A DNA stretch of 60,763 bases from Bacteroidota bacterium (GCA_020160935.1 JAIUPL010000032.1:1-60763); one strand, 5' to 3'; shown: positions 53,379 to 60,763, counted from the stretch's first letter. Numbers and translations: made by a program. The notes: generated by a model from the letters alone, not told the origin.

Positions 53379-53439
53379 TTCAAATGCCAAAATTCATCCA
53401 AAATTCAATACCCATTTACCCAACAAGCACCATTATACC

Positions 53440-54051
53440 ATGAACCGACCCATCCATCTGATCTTCCTGCTGCTGCTGCTCGCCACCTCCTCTGCCGGCG
53501 CGCAATCCAGACAGGACAGCCTCGACCTGATCCGCGATTTGGACATCTACCGACGCATATCGCTTCGGATTGACTATGATTCGCTGATGTTCTTCATGCC
53601 GCCGGAAACATTCAACATCGTACCCAAAGAAGACCTCAAAGAACAACTGCGCAGCGCATTTGAAAACGAGATGCTGGCAATCCGTTTCGAATCATTCGAA
53701 TACAAACCGGTTTCTCGTGTCGGCAAAACCGGCGAACACCTGTTCGCCACCGTCCCATACGATGCCGCCATGACCATGATACTGGCCGACACCAGCGAGG
53801 CCGCTACCGTCGGTATGATCCTCATGGCCATGAAAGTGCAATTCGGCTCGGACAATGTGACGCAAAACCCCGACAAAAGCATGCTCATCAAAACACCTGA
53901 AAAGCAAATGATCGCCATCAAAAGTCCGAACCATAATTCCTGGAAATTTATTGAAGACAAAAGGGTAGGTGGCGCCCCTGGCGACGAAGAAGTCCAGCAA
54001 TTTATAGATATGGTGCTGCCGAAAGAAGTGCTGGAGGCCACGAAAAAGTAG
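53440..54051 (+). CDS. Secreted protein of unknown function within the nrd cluster
   Basis: The ATG at 53440 gives 203 residues with a signal peptide (MNRPIHLIFLLLLLATSSAGA). The mature part is mixed alpha/beta (ISLRIDYDSLMFFMPPETFN, then LEHLF-like turns and VGMILMAMKVQFGSDN). No family was recognised. It lies between nrdB and nrdA in the same direction, but with repeat-rich gaps on both sides. A common transcript is uncertain and its link to nucleotide reduction is probably only positional. Confidence 0.65.
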   Translation: MNRPIHLIFLLLLLATSSAGAQSRQDSLDLIRDLDIYRRISLRIDYDSLMFFMPPETFNIVPKEDLKEQLRSAFENEMLAIRFESFEYKPVSRVGKTGEHLFATVPYDAAMTMILADTSEAATVGMILMAMKVQFGSDNVTQNPDKSMLIKTPEKQMIAIKSPNHNSWKFIEDKRVGGAPGDEEVQQFIDMVLPKEVLEATKK

Positions 54052-54053
54052 GA

Positions 54054-54147
54054 CTGTTAACAGTCAACAGTCGTCAGTCAACAGTCATCAGTCGAAAAGC
54101 CCTGAAAGGGCGTATTCAATAGCCCAGGGCAACGCCCTGGGTGTTCG
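54054..54147. repeat. AACAGTC-type heptamers plus GCCCAGGGC palindrome
   Basis: It starts two bases after the stop of the 53440 gene. AACAGTCAACAGTCGTCAGTC-like units (period about 7) are followed by an AGCCCTGAAAGGGCGT hairpin and GCCCAGGGCAACGCCCTGGG with TGTTCG. The second half is nearly identical to 53287-53340. Confidence 0.75.
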
Positions 54148-54213
54148 TAAAAAAAATTCACCCCCACATTCCACCCGGTCACAAAACAAACTATTGAACA
54201 TTATCCTACTCAT

Positions 54214-56658
54214 ATGATGCAAGTAATCAAACGTTCCGGCCAGCGCGAAGAAGTGTCCTTCGACAAAATCACGGCCCGACTCAGAAAAATGTCCTACGGC
54301 CTCGATACAGGCTTTGTCAACATCATCGAAGTATCGAAAAAGGTCATCATGGGCCTGTACGACGGTGTTACCACTGTCGAACTCGACAACCTGGCAGCGG
54401 AAACAGCCGCCACCATGGCCACTATTCACCCCGACTATGCGCTGTTGGCGGCCCGCATCGCCGTGAGCAACCTGCACAAGGAAACCGACAAGTCGTTTTC
54501 CAAAACCATGGACGCGCTGTACCACTACGTCGACCCGAAAACCGGCGAACGCGCCGGCCTCATCAGCGACGACACGCACAAAATCATTCAGAAACACCGC
54601 ACCAAACTCGATTCAGCGATCATCTACGACCGCGATTTTGAGTTTGACTACTTCGGTTTCAAAACCCTCGAACGCTCCTACCTCATGCGGATGAACGGCA
54701 GCGTGGTGGAACGCCCGCAACACCTGTTTATGCGCGTAGCCGTCGGCATCCACGGGGAAGACATCGACGCGGCGGTAGAGACCTACAACCTCATGTCGGA
54801 GCGCTGGTTTATCCACGCCACCCCTACCCTCTTCAATGCGGGTTCGCCGAAACCACAAATGTCGTCCTGCTTCCTGCTCAGCATGACGGAGGACAGCATT
54901 GCCGGTATTTTTGAAACCCTGTCGCGCTGCGCCCTCATCAGCCAGAGCGCCGGCGGTATCGGCCTCAGCATCCACAACATCCGCGCTACGGGCTCCTACA
55001 TCAAAGGCACGGGCGGCACCTCTAACGGCATCATTCCGATGCTGCGCGTATTCAACGACGCAGCCCGCTACGTGGATCAGGGCGGCGGCAAACGCAAAGG
55101 CGCTTTCGCCGTGTACCTCGAACCCTGGCACGCCGACGTATTCGAATTCCTCGAACTGAAAAAGAACCACGGCAAAGAGGAAATGCGCGCCCGCGACCTG
55201 TTCTACGCCATGTGGATCAGCGATTTGTTCATGGAACGCGTAAAAGCCGACGCCGACTGGTCGCTGTTCGACCCGAACGAAGCGCCTGGCCTGTTCGACG
55301 TATATGGCGCCAAATTCGAAGCCTTGTACCACCAGTACGAGCAGGAAGGCCGTGCCCGCAAATCGGTGAAAGCCCGCGACCTGTGGAACGCCATTCTGGA
55401 AAGCCAGACGGAATCCGGTACGCCGTACATCCTGTACAAAGACGCCGCCAACGCCAAGAGCAACCAGCAGAACCTGGGTACTATCCGCTCGTCTAACCTC
55501 TGCACCGAAATCATCGAGTACACCTCGCCCGACGAGGTAGCCGTGTGCAACCTGGCCTCGCTGGCGCTGCCTAAATTTGTGATCAACGGCAAATTCGACT
55601 TCGATAAACTGGTGGAAATCACCCGCGTCGTGACCCGCAACCTCAACAAGGTGATCGACGTCAACTACTACCCCATTCCGCAGGCCCACACCTCCAACAT
55701 GCGCCACCGCCCCATCGGCCTCGGCGTACAAGGGCTGGCCGATGCATTCATCCTGCTGGGTATGCCCTTCGACAGCGATGAAGCCAAACAACTCAACCGC
55801 GATATTTTCGAGGCCATTTACTACGCAGCCGTATCGGAAAGTGCCGCTCTGGCCGAAAAACTCGGCCCTTACCAGAGTTTTGCCGGCTCGCCCATGAGCA
55901 AGGGCATGTTCCAGTTCGACCTCTGGGGCGTGCAGCCGTCCGATCGCTGGGACTGGAACAGCCTGCGCGAACGGGTGAAAAAAGTGGGTCTGCGCAACTC
56001 CCTGCTCGTGGCGCCTATGCCCACGGCCAGCACCAGCCAGATCCTGGGCAACAACGAATGTTTCGAGCCGTACACCTCCAACCTGTACACGCGCCGCACA
56101 CTCGCCGGCGAGCACATCGTGGTGAACAAACACCTCATGCGCGACCTGGTGCGCCTGGGCCTCTGGAACGAGGAAATGCGCGAAGCCATCATGGCCGCCA
56201 ACGGCTCCATCCAGGGCATCGAAGACATCCCGCAGGAGGTGCGTAACATCTACAAAACGGCCTACGAAATCAGCCAGAAAGTGATCATCGACATGAGTGC
56301 CGACCGTGGCGCCTTCATCTGCCAGAGCCAGTCGCTCAATGTGTTTATGGAAGCGCCTACGTTCGCCAAACTCTCGTCCATGCACTTCTACGCCTGGCAG
56401 AAAGGCCTCAAAACGGGCATGTACTACCTGCGCTCCAAAGCGGCGACGGACCCGATCAAGTTTACGCTGAGCCAGAAACACCAGCAGAAGTTTGTGAACC
56501 AGGGGGCCGAAAAAGTGGTGGAAACACCCGCCGCCCCTGTGATGCAAAGCGCTGCCGTGACGCAAAACGCGCCGCAAATGTCGGCACTGGATGTAGAGGC
56601 TGTGGCTGGTAAAGTGTGCAGTATTGATAACCCGGATTGCGAGGCATGCTCCGCATAG
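54214..56658 (+). CDS. nrdA: Class Ia ribonucleotide reductase large subunit (R1, eukaryote-like)
   Basis: The 814-residue catalytic subunit reduces NDPs to dNDPs. The N-terminal ATP-cone is present ([20 protein letters not shown]), so dATP overall control is likely. Active-site motifs are SSCFLLSM (first redox Cys), NLCTEIIEY (Asn, thiyl-radical Cys and Glu) and [11 protein letters not shown]. The C-terminal tail carries the redox pair in [10 protein letters not shown]. The sequence follows the eukaryotic R1 pattern over nearly its full length (for example [20 protein letters not shown] and [19 protein letters not shown]). This NrdAe-type is known from Bacteroidota. A spacer of low complexity (about 755-795) precedes the tail. 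A repeat hairpin follows the stop after one base. Confidence 0.96.
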   Translation: MMQVIKRSGQREEVSFDKITARLRKMSYGLDTGFVNIIEVSKKVIMGLYDGVTTVELDNLAAETAATMATIHPDYALLAARIAVSNLHKETDKSFSKTMDALYHYVDPKTGERAGLISDDTHKIIQKHRTKLDSAIIYDRDFEFDYFGFKTLERSYLMRMNGSVVERPQHLFMRVAVGIHGEDIDAAVETYNLMSERWFIHATPTLFNAGSPKPQMSSCFLLSMTEDSIAGIFETLSRCALISQSAGGIGLSIHNIRATGSYIKGTGGTSNGIIPMLRVFNDAARYVDQGGGKRKGAFAVYLEPWHADVFEFLELKKNHGKEEMRARDLFYAMWISDLFMERVKADADWSLFDPNEAPGLFDVYGAKFEALYHQYEQEGRARKSVKARDLWNAILESQTESGTPYILYKDAANAKSNQQNLGTIRSSNLCTEIIEYTSPDEVAVCNLASLALPKFVINGKFDFDKLVEITRVVTRNLNKVIDVNYYPIPQAHTSNMRHRPIGLGVQGLADAFILLGMPFDSDEAKQLNRDIFEAIYYAAVSESAALAEKLGPYQSFAGSPMSKGMFQFDLWGVQPSDRWDWNSLRERVKKVGLRNSLLVAPMPTASTSQILGNNECFEPYTSNLYTRRTLAGEHIVVNKHLMRDLVRLGLWNEEMREAIMAANGSIQGIEDIPQEVRNIYKTAYEISQKVIIDMSADRGAFICQSQSLNVFMEAPTFAKLSSMHFYAWQKGLKTGMYYLRSKAATDPIKFTLSQKHQQKFVNQGAEKVVETPAAPVMQSAAVTQNAPQMSALDVEAVAGKVCSIDNPDCEACSA

Positions 56659-56659
56659 C

Positions 56660-56792
56660 AGTCCTAAGTCGTGAGTCCTAAGTCCTGAGTCCGTAGCGTA
56701 CACGTACAAAAGCCTCGTCATGTGGTGTACGCTACGAAGACTCAGGACTTACGACTCAGGACTCAGGACTCAGGACTCAGGACTCAGGACTT
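56660..56792. repeat. Long hairpin, AGTCCTGAGTC family, behind nrdA
   Basis: The left arm begins AGTCCTAAGTCGTGAGTCCT and ends in GTAGCGTACAC at 56703. The right arm starts GTGTACGCTACGAAGACTCA at 56725. The right arm is extended by extra ACTCAGG heptamers (up to 56792), so the two sides differ in unit number. This points to slippage or expansion of the heptamer. It is the third member after 19963 and 53250. Confidence 0.83.
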
Positions 56793-56800
56793 AAAAAAAA

Positions 56801-57159
56801 CAACCGCCGGCGACGTTGCCGACACCGAAGCCTCTTCTTTTTAGCAATTCCTCCGCTATAGACACCTTTCCCACACTTTGGGCTGGTGGAGGGGATGGCG
56901 CTAGGCGGTTGGTTTTTAGCATTTATTTTATAAAATCAAAAAAGGCTATATTTTTTGAGTGAATTCAAAAAATATAGCCTTTTTATTTTAAAATTTTCAT
57001 TTTATATCCGTATTTTTGTCTATTCAATAATCACCCACGTTTGGCAAAAGCAGATGATTAGGTATTGCTTGGAATAACCTCAATGCGGAGCCACTGCATT
57101 TAACCTGACGTTAGCAGCAAGATCTACTCGGAACAACGAATACTAAAAAACTAATAAAT
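56801..57159. other. Junction region leading into the AT-rich island
   Basis: It holds a strong hairpin (56938-56985), an imperfect outer fold CAACCGCC … GGCGGTTG (56801-56922) and a CGTTAGC word at 57108. There is no gene. A GCCGGCGACGTTGCCGACACC segment near 56806-56826 resembles GCTGGCGAGGTTGGCAGAACC at 60609-60629, so related sequence sits at both edges of the island. From about 56920 the base composition becomes clearly AT-rich. Confidence 0.5.
56938..56985. terminator. Strong hairpin with A/T tails
   Basis: AAAAAGGCTATATTTTTTGA pairs with TTCAAAAAATATAGCCTTTTT around a short loop, followed by more T. This is the most terminator-like hairpin of the window and separates the nrd region from the island. 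Confidence 0.7.
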
Positions 57160-57873
57160 ATGGCAAGATGTACAGCACCAATATATGGACATCGCACAGC
57201 AAGTGCGGCAGCAGCCTGCCCCGCATGTAGTAATCGCTACAGTAATAGTTACAACTCACCTTACTCTAATCCCTACTCATCGTCGTATTCAACGGTAAGC
57301 AGTTCTAGTAGTAGGAGTAGAGGCGCTGGCAGAACTTCAAAACCTCGGTGGTCACGAGCAAGCTCACCAGTTTATTATACGCCTGCTGAGGTCCACGCTC
57401 TCACGCCCATTCGTCGCACAGTCGAAAATCTTGCTACGCATTCTGAACTTCGCGACGTTTTTCTCTGTCACGCCTGGGAAGATAGACAGGGTATTGCTAA
57501 GGAACTTCATGATTTACTTGTGTCAAATGGTGTTTCAGTCTGGTTCAGCGAGAAGGATGTGGCACTCGGTGTGCCATTAATGAGGGCCATTGACAAGGGC
57601 TTAGTCAACTCGCGAATTGGACTTGTCTTAGTAACTCCTGCACTTCTTCAACGCCTCCCACAAGAGGGCATTGCTGACAAAGAACTTTCGGCGTTACTAG
57701 CACGTGAGCAACTCGTTCCTATCGTCCATAACACGACATATGAGGCTCTCCGGGAAGTTAGCCCATTGCTCGCATCGCGGAGCGGCTTAAGTACCGCTGA
57801 AGAGTCAATCGCAGACGTTGCGGCCAAACTTGCCGAACTGGTTGCTTTCGAGCCAACCTGTGAAAATGAATAA
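57160..57873 (+). CDS. TIR-domain protein with N-terminal zinc-ribbon-like segment
   Basis: The 237-residue protein has a short N-terminal Cys/His segment (MARCTAPIYGHRTASAAAAC, then PAC). A Ser/Tyr-rich linker (about 24-60) follows. The C-terminal TIR domain (about 95-235) has DVFLCHAWEDRQGIAKELH at its start and VSVWFSEKDVALGVPLMRAI, whose Glu in SEKD is the usual NADase residue. Bacterial TIR proteins cut NAD+ or make signal nucleotides during phage defence. The N-terminal segment probably binds zinc. Effector or sensor partners are unknown, though the next gene has an effector-associated domain-like tail. It is the first gene of the AT-rich island and starts 49 bases after a GTTAGC word. 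Confidence 0.85.
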   Translation: MARCTAPIYGHRTASAAAACPACSNRYSNSYNSPYSNPYSSSYSTVSSSSSRSRGAGRTSKPRWSRASSPVYYTPAEVHALTPIRRTVENLATHSELRDVFLCHAWEDRQGIAKELHDLLVSNGVSVWFSEKDVALGVPLMRAIDKGLVNSRIGLVLVTPALLQRLPQEGIADKELSALLAREQLVPIVHNTTYEALREVSPLLASRSGLSTAEESIADVAAKLAELVAFEPTCENE

Positions 57874-57887
57874 CCGTGAATAATTCT

Positions 57888-57914
57888 GCCCGTTTGTGCA
57901 AAGGATGTCCATCC
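57888..57914 (+). repeat. Cassette-end motif, copy 1
   Basis: A GCCCGTTTGTGCAAAGGATG-type motif ending TCCATCC, 15 bases after the TIR gene stop. It aligns with the motifs at 58929, 59872 and 60549 (consensus roughly CCCGCTTGCGCCGAGGCTGT, then CCATCC). Confidence 0.55.
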
Positions 57915-58056
57915 TCGCATCTTTAGCCTAACATAGAAACAGATGTGACGGTGTGCATGCAATGCTAAGAATTGAACAGAGGGCCTGGAGAGGTAGAAAT
58001 TTACTACGAACAGAATCCCAACAAAATCAACATTAAACTTTTTTGATAAATCAATT

Positions 58057-58800
58057 ATGAAAGATATAGAGCCTAAAATCAAACCCCTGTATAGGGATTT
58101 AAAAGAATTAAATATTGGTATATATTTAGCATCGACTGATTTTGACAGATATGCTATAATAAGTGGAATTGAAGACATCTGGATTAAAGCAATTGAAGCA
58201 TATGACAGAGAAAGTTCAGTGATATTTATTACTACGACTGATATGACTCCTTGGGATAGAGAAGAAGCACTTAGGATTTTAATGAATTGGACGATTCGAT
58301 CTTCACAACCAGATTTTAATTCTATTCTGTTTACAATATTATCTGGTTTTATTGAATGGAATAATAAATTAATTTCATTAGAAAAAATCTATGAAGACTT
58401 AAAATTAGCAGGCTTCCCTCATAGTAAAATAGAGGCATTATCCAAGGTACACTCTAATCGGCAAGATATAATAAAAAACATAAACCTATCATTTGAAAAA
58501 ATAGAGGTATCCAGTAAGGTGCAAGATGATTCAAAATCTAAAAAGTTTATTGAATCAAAAAAAACAGCATGGATTGAACAAATTGCTAAAGGAGATGTAG
58601 AGGCAACTTTAGATGACATTAAAAATTATGCACAAGAAAAAAAAGACAATAATATTATTAAACTGATAATAAACTTATCGTCTAGGTGGTATAGAAACAA
58701 GCAATCATATAATAAAGGTTTAATAAAAAATGAGGAAAAAGAAATGGAAATTAATAAAGTTAATGAGGCCTTAGTTGATTTAATAATAATTCTAACATAG
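58057..58800 (+). CDS. Protein with an EAD11-like C-terminal domain
   Basis: The 247-residue AT-rich gene product is mostly helical. The N-terminal 150 residues are unrecognised (IGIYLASTDFDRYAIISGIE, RIL.NWTIRSSQPDFN). The last 75 residues read WIEQIAKGDVEATLDDIKNY, then SSRWYRNKQSYNKGLI and NEEKEMEINKVNEALVDLI. This matches the pattern of effector-associated domain 11 (EAD11), a helical adaptor of bacterial conflict systems that pairs with matching EADs on NACHT, TIR or protease effectors. Here it sits next to a TIR gene but on a separate protein. No enzymatic domain is visible, so it may be an adaptor or sensor. The assignment rests on pattern recognition and needs a profile search. Confidence 0.6.
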   Translation: MKDIEPKIKPLYRDLKELNIGIYLASTDFDRYAIISGIEDIWIKAIEAYDRESSVIFITTTDMTPWDREEALRILMNWTIRSSQPDFNSILFTILSGFIEWNNKLISLEKIYEDLKLAGFPHSKIEALSKVHSNRQDIIKNINLSFEKIEVSSKVQDDSKSKKFIESKKTAWIEQIAKGDVEATLDDIKNYAQEKKDNNIIKLIINLSSRWYRNKQSYNKGLIKNEEKEMEINKVNEALVDLIIILT

Positions 58801-59152
58801 TACAACTAACCTGCTACTCTGCTTACACATAGGTTATTAATCGGCAGTCCAAAGCCCAAAAACAGTCTACAGTCTAAGGAACTCAATCTTACAAAATGAA
58901 AAAATCTGCAAAAAAGAAGAAAAATAATCCCGCTGGCGCTATGGCTGTCTACCCTTACCTCTCACGGCGCTGGCGCGCGGCTGTGCCGCGTGACAACTTG
59001 CATCATCTACGCTTGTAGTTTTAGCATAGACCGAACTGTAATACATTTGAAAACCAACAGATTTATCAGTATTTTATCAAACAGAAGATGTCTCGCGGCC
59101 AATGCCGCGTGCCATCCAGCCCTCTCATCCAAACACCATCATAAACAAAAAA
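58801..59152. other. Intergenic region with cassette-end motif and GC-rich hairpins
   Basis: It contains the motif at 58929-58954 and short GC-rich inverted repeats (CGGCGCTGGCGCGCGGCTG, and TCTCGCGGCCAATGCCGCGTG around 59091). A 40-codon frame (58896-59018; MKKSAKKKKNNPAGAMAVYP) overlaps the motif and is probably not a gene. A region between two cassettes or the remains of a lost one. Confidence 0.45.
58929..58954 (+). repeat. Cassette-end motif, copy 2
   Basis: CCCGCTGGCGCTATGGCTGT then CTACCC. It keeps the CCCGCT.GCGC..(A/T)GGCTGTC pattern of copy 4. It lies 129 bases behind the stop of the 58057 gene. Confidence 0.55.
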
Positions 59153-59833
59153 ATGGAACATACTTTTTTAAATCGATTAAATGACATTTTCAACAATCAT
59201 GGTATTGAAGATGGTCTGGAAATGGAAATTGCGAACAGAGGACTCAGAGTGTCGCAGGTTACCCCGGGCAAAACCATTCTCTTTATCGGTCATAACCCTT
59301 CTTTCAGAATAGGAGATCAACCGGGAGGGGAATGCTTGTATTGTCCGATAATCAATGACAGTTATTTTAGCCATTACTTCAAATTTGCAGAATCCATTCA
59401 ACAGCAAGACAACTGGAATTACCTGGACTTATTTTATTATCGTCACACGGAACAGGCATTTACAGGTTCGGATTCGGGTTGGGTTTCTTTTCTCTGTCGG
59501 CAGTTAATTGTTACACAAGATATTATAGAAAGCCTTCAACCAAAAATCATCGTGATATGCAACACGGCTGCGGCAAAATATACGGGGCTACATGCCTCTC
59601 CTGATCGATCGCATGGAGTTTGGATGGGCTACAAATTCGAATGGGATGATAATCTGGGGGCAGACAGAATAAAAGGAGTCGAATCCAGCCTGGGAAGGGT
59701 TCCTGAACTCAAAACGACGAAATTGATGAATGTGCCCGTATTATTTTCGGGCTTCAATCAATATAAATCTGTTCATGACCGGAAGCGTTTGGAATGGCAC
59801 ATTAGATATGTTATTCGAAATGGAATAGAATGA
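59153..59833 (+). CDS. UDG-fold-like protein of unknown function
   Basis: The ATG at 59153 gives 226 residues. KTILFIGHNPSFRIGDQPGG near residue 40-60 and NVPVLFSGFNQYKSVHDRKR near the C-terminus resemble the two catalytic loops of the uracil-DNA-glycosylase superfamily (GxNPS and the later SxFN/H loop). LQPKIIVICNTAAAKYTG in between fits a central strand followed by an Asn. If real, it could act on DNA bases or nucleotide derivatives. Not all UDG-fold proteins are glycosylases. It is the third gene of the island. Confidence 0.6.
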   Translation: MEHTFLNRLNDIFNNHGIEDGLEMEIANRGLRVSQVTPGKTILFIGHNPSFRIGDQPGGECLYCPIINDSYFSHYFKFAESIQQQDNWNYLDLFYYRHTEQAFTGSDSGWVSFLCRQLIVTQDIIESLQPKIIVICNTAAAKYTGLHASPDRSHGVWMGYKFEWDDNLGADRIKGVESSLGRVPELKTTKLMNVPVLFSGFNQYKSVHDRKRLEWHIRYVIRNGIE

Positions 59834-59871
59834 TTGAATCATGGATTCGTTAGCGTGCTGGTTGACAGGCT

Positions 59872-59898
59872 GCCACTTGCACCGAGGTTGTATACAAC
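59872..59898 (+). repeat. Cassette-end motif, copy 3
   Basis: GCCACTTGCACCGAGGTTGT then ATACAAC. It shares CTTGC.CCGAGG.TGT with copy 4 at 60549. It follows the stop at 59833 after 38 bases, with a CGTTAGC word at 59848 in between. Confidence 0.55.
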
Positions 59899-59934
59899 TT
59901 TAAATCTGAACTTTGCAAATCAAAGAAAATAAAA

Positions 59935-60543
59935 ATGGATAAGATTGATGTACCATTAGCCGTATTTACAAGTAATATTGAATCACTCATATCAATTTAT
60001 AACGACAGTGAAAAAATTAGACAACTTAAGAAAAAAGAACTTGAAGATAGCTTAAATGTAAAATCATGGTCTGACAAAGAGTTTAATGAGTATAGTCACT
60101 ATGCATTTCACTTTGATTGGTTGCTATTACAATCTTTATTTGTATCTGCTTTTTCGTATTTTGAAAATTATATGGAAAGTATAGCAAAGTTCATCGAAAG
60201 CACGGGAGAACAGAAAATCAAGATTAAAGATATTAAAGGAGATGGGATTCTGGATACGTATAGAAAATACTTGTATTTGATTGGCAATGTAGAGAAGGCA
60301 AGTAATGGAAAAAAAGAATGGCAAAAATTGAATGACTTTAAAAAAGTGCGAAATATCATCACTCATGCTTATGGTAAATTAGATAAAGAATTTGAAATTC
60401 TAAAAAAGCATGACATTTACTATGGGCCGAGCAAACGTATGATAAGGATAAAAAACATCAATTTTGTGAAGGATTTTGTTGTAACGTCTACTTCATATAT
60501 GAATGAAATAGCGATAGAAGTGAAAAAAATATATGGAGGTTAA
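59935..60543 (+). CDS. HEPN-like protein
   Basis: The 202-residue helical protein contains RNIITH in DFKKVRNIITHAYGKLDKEF (about 142-160), which matches the Rx4-6H signature of HEPN ribonucleases of the MAE_28990/RiboL-PSP-like groups. The N-terminal helices (LLLQSLFVSAFSYFENYMES) also fit. HEPN proteins are typical RNA-cutting toxins or defence effectors, usually regulated by a partner. No obvious antitoxin such as MNT is adjacent. AT-rich composition matches the island. Confidence 0.65.
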   Translation: MDKIDVPLAVFTSNIESLISIYNDSEKIRQLKKKELEDSLNVKSWSDKEFNEYSHYAFHFDWLLLQSLFVSAFSYFENYMESIAKFIESTGEQKIKIKDIKGDGILDTYRKYLYLIGNVEKASNGKKEWQKLNDFKKVRNIITHAYGKLDKEFEILKKHDIYYGPSKRMIRIKNINFVKDFVVTSTSYMNEIAIEVKKIYGG

Positions 60544-60548
60544 CAATA

Positions 60549-60574
60549 CCCGCTTGCGCCGAGGCTGTCCATCC
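60549..60574 (+). repeat. Cassette-end motif, copy 4
   Basis: CCCGCTTGCGCCGAGGCTGT then CCATCC, six bases after the stop of the HEPN-like gene (TAACAATACCCG), the best-preserved copy. A GATGGCGCTGGCGAGGTTGG segment at 60602-60621 may pair with it imperfectly. Confidence 0.58.
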
Positions 60575-60634
60575 GCCAGCAAAATAACCAAACATAAAAA
60601 CGATGGCGCTGGCGAGGTTGGCAGAACCCAAATT

Positions 60635-60763
60635 GGTAGTGTTCAGATTTCTGTGTCAGGTCTATTTTTTTGACCTTAAAACCGACCATCAAATGTCCAA
60701 GCGAGCCGAAGTTTACGGAGGCGTAGCAGGACTTTGATGGTCGGTTTTAAGGTCAAAAAAATA
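60635..60763. mobile_element. Possible IS end followed by a long hairpin
   Basis: GGTAGTGTTCAGATTTCTGT at 60635 then GTCA resembles the terminal repeats of IS256-family elements. From 60664 the sequence folds into a hairpin with arms of about 33 bases: GACCTTAAAACCGACCATCA pairs with TGATGGTCGGTTTTAAGGTC, around a loop of about 30 bases. The window ends at the outer edge of the right arm, so it cannot be told whether a transposase follows. Confidence 0.35.

Noticed and set aside
54613-56721. A 702-codon open frame antisense to nrdA
   Set aside because: It is the mirror of a GC-rich, strongly biased coding frame; its product is full of His, Val, Arg and Phe runs and has no motif, while the sense frame is an intact R1.
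58896-59018. A 40-codon ORF (MKKSAKKKKNNPAGAMAVYP)
   Set aside because: Its second half is the recurrent intergenic motif, so coding is doubtful.

Overview
The window looks like a chromosomal segment of a member of the Bacteroidota, most likely of the Saprospirales type. I infer this from five secreted proteins with type IX secretion (T9SS) C-terminal sorting domains (four of type A, one of type B), PorT-like outer-membrane barrels, 'choice-of-anchor L' and SprB-type repeats, TAnnTTTG-type promoter boxes, almost no Shine-Dalgarno sites (rpsU is the exception), and a class Ia ribonucleotide reductase of the eukaryote-like type. No rRNA, tRNA or CRISPR array was found.

Layout. 1-4.7 kb is a scarred accessory region: an IS1 fragment, a REP-associated transposase (RAYT) between inverted REP copies, the C-terminal stub of a polymorphic-toxin-type metallopeptidase, two AT-rich orphan genes that may be immunity genes, and a secreted-protein gene cut off by a solo REP. 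4.7-28.6 kb is mostly ordinary chromosome: a GNAT acetyltransferase, T9SS cargo proteins, a GH-A-like hydrolase, XerC-type recombinase plus ribosomal protein bS21, a histone-deacetylase-like enzyme, an alpha-L-fucosidase, an MBL hydrolase, an acyltransferase, outer-membrane barrels and a serine-hydrolase/ChbG-deacetylase fusion. At 28.6-29.4 kb a complete IS1-family element abuts a methyltransferase gene. 30.4-33.7 kb holds recN, a TPMT-like methyltransferase and era. 34-41.5 kb is one giant T9SS type B protein with 17 tandem Ig/PKD-like repeats. 42-49.8 kb carries corA, a dockerin-like protein, a GT39 transferase, two small membrane proteins and an overlapping GH130/GT4 pair. 52.2-56.7 kb is the nrdB-hypothetical-nrdA cluster, preceded by a symmetric array of four DnaA-box-like sites.

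56.8-60.6 kb is an AT-rich island of single + strand genes: a TIR protein, a protein with an EAD11-like tail, a UDG-fold protein and a HEPN-like protein. Four related copies of a 26-27 bp motif sit in the gaps, three of them just downstream of a gene. This looks like a cassette array of conflict or defence genes, possibly integron-like, but no integrase lies in the window.

A second theme is a set of long intergenic inverted repeats (arms 44-77 bp) placed just after stop codons or between convergent genes. Many have arms built from short direct repeats with periods of about 7, 9 or 12-14 bp, and several share sub-motifs. They probably work as 3'-end or terminator hairpins, but their shared construction suggests a replicating or amplifying element family.
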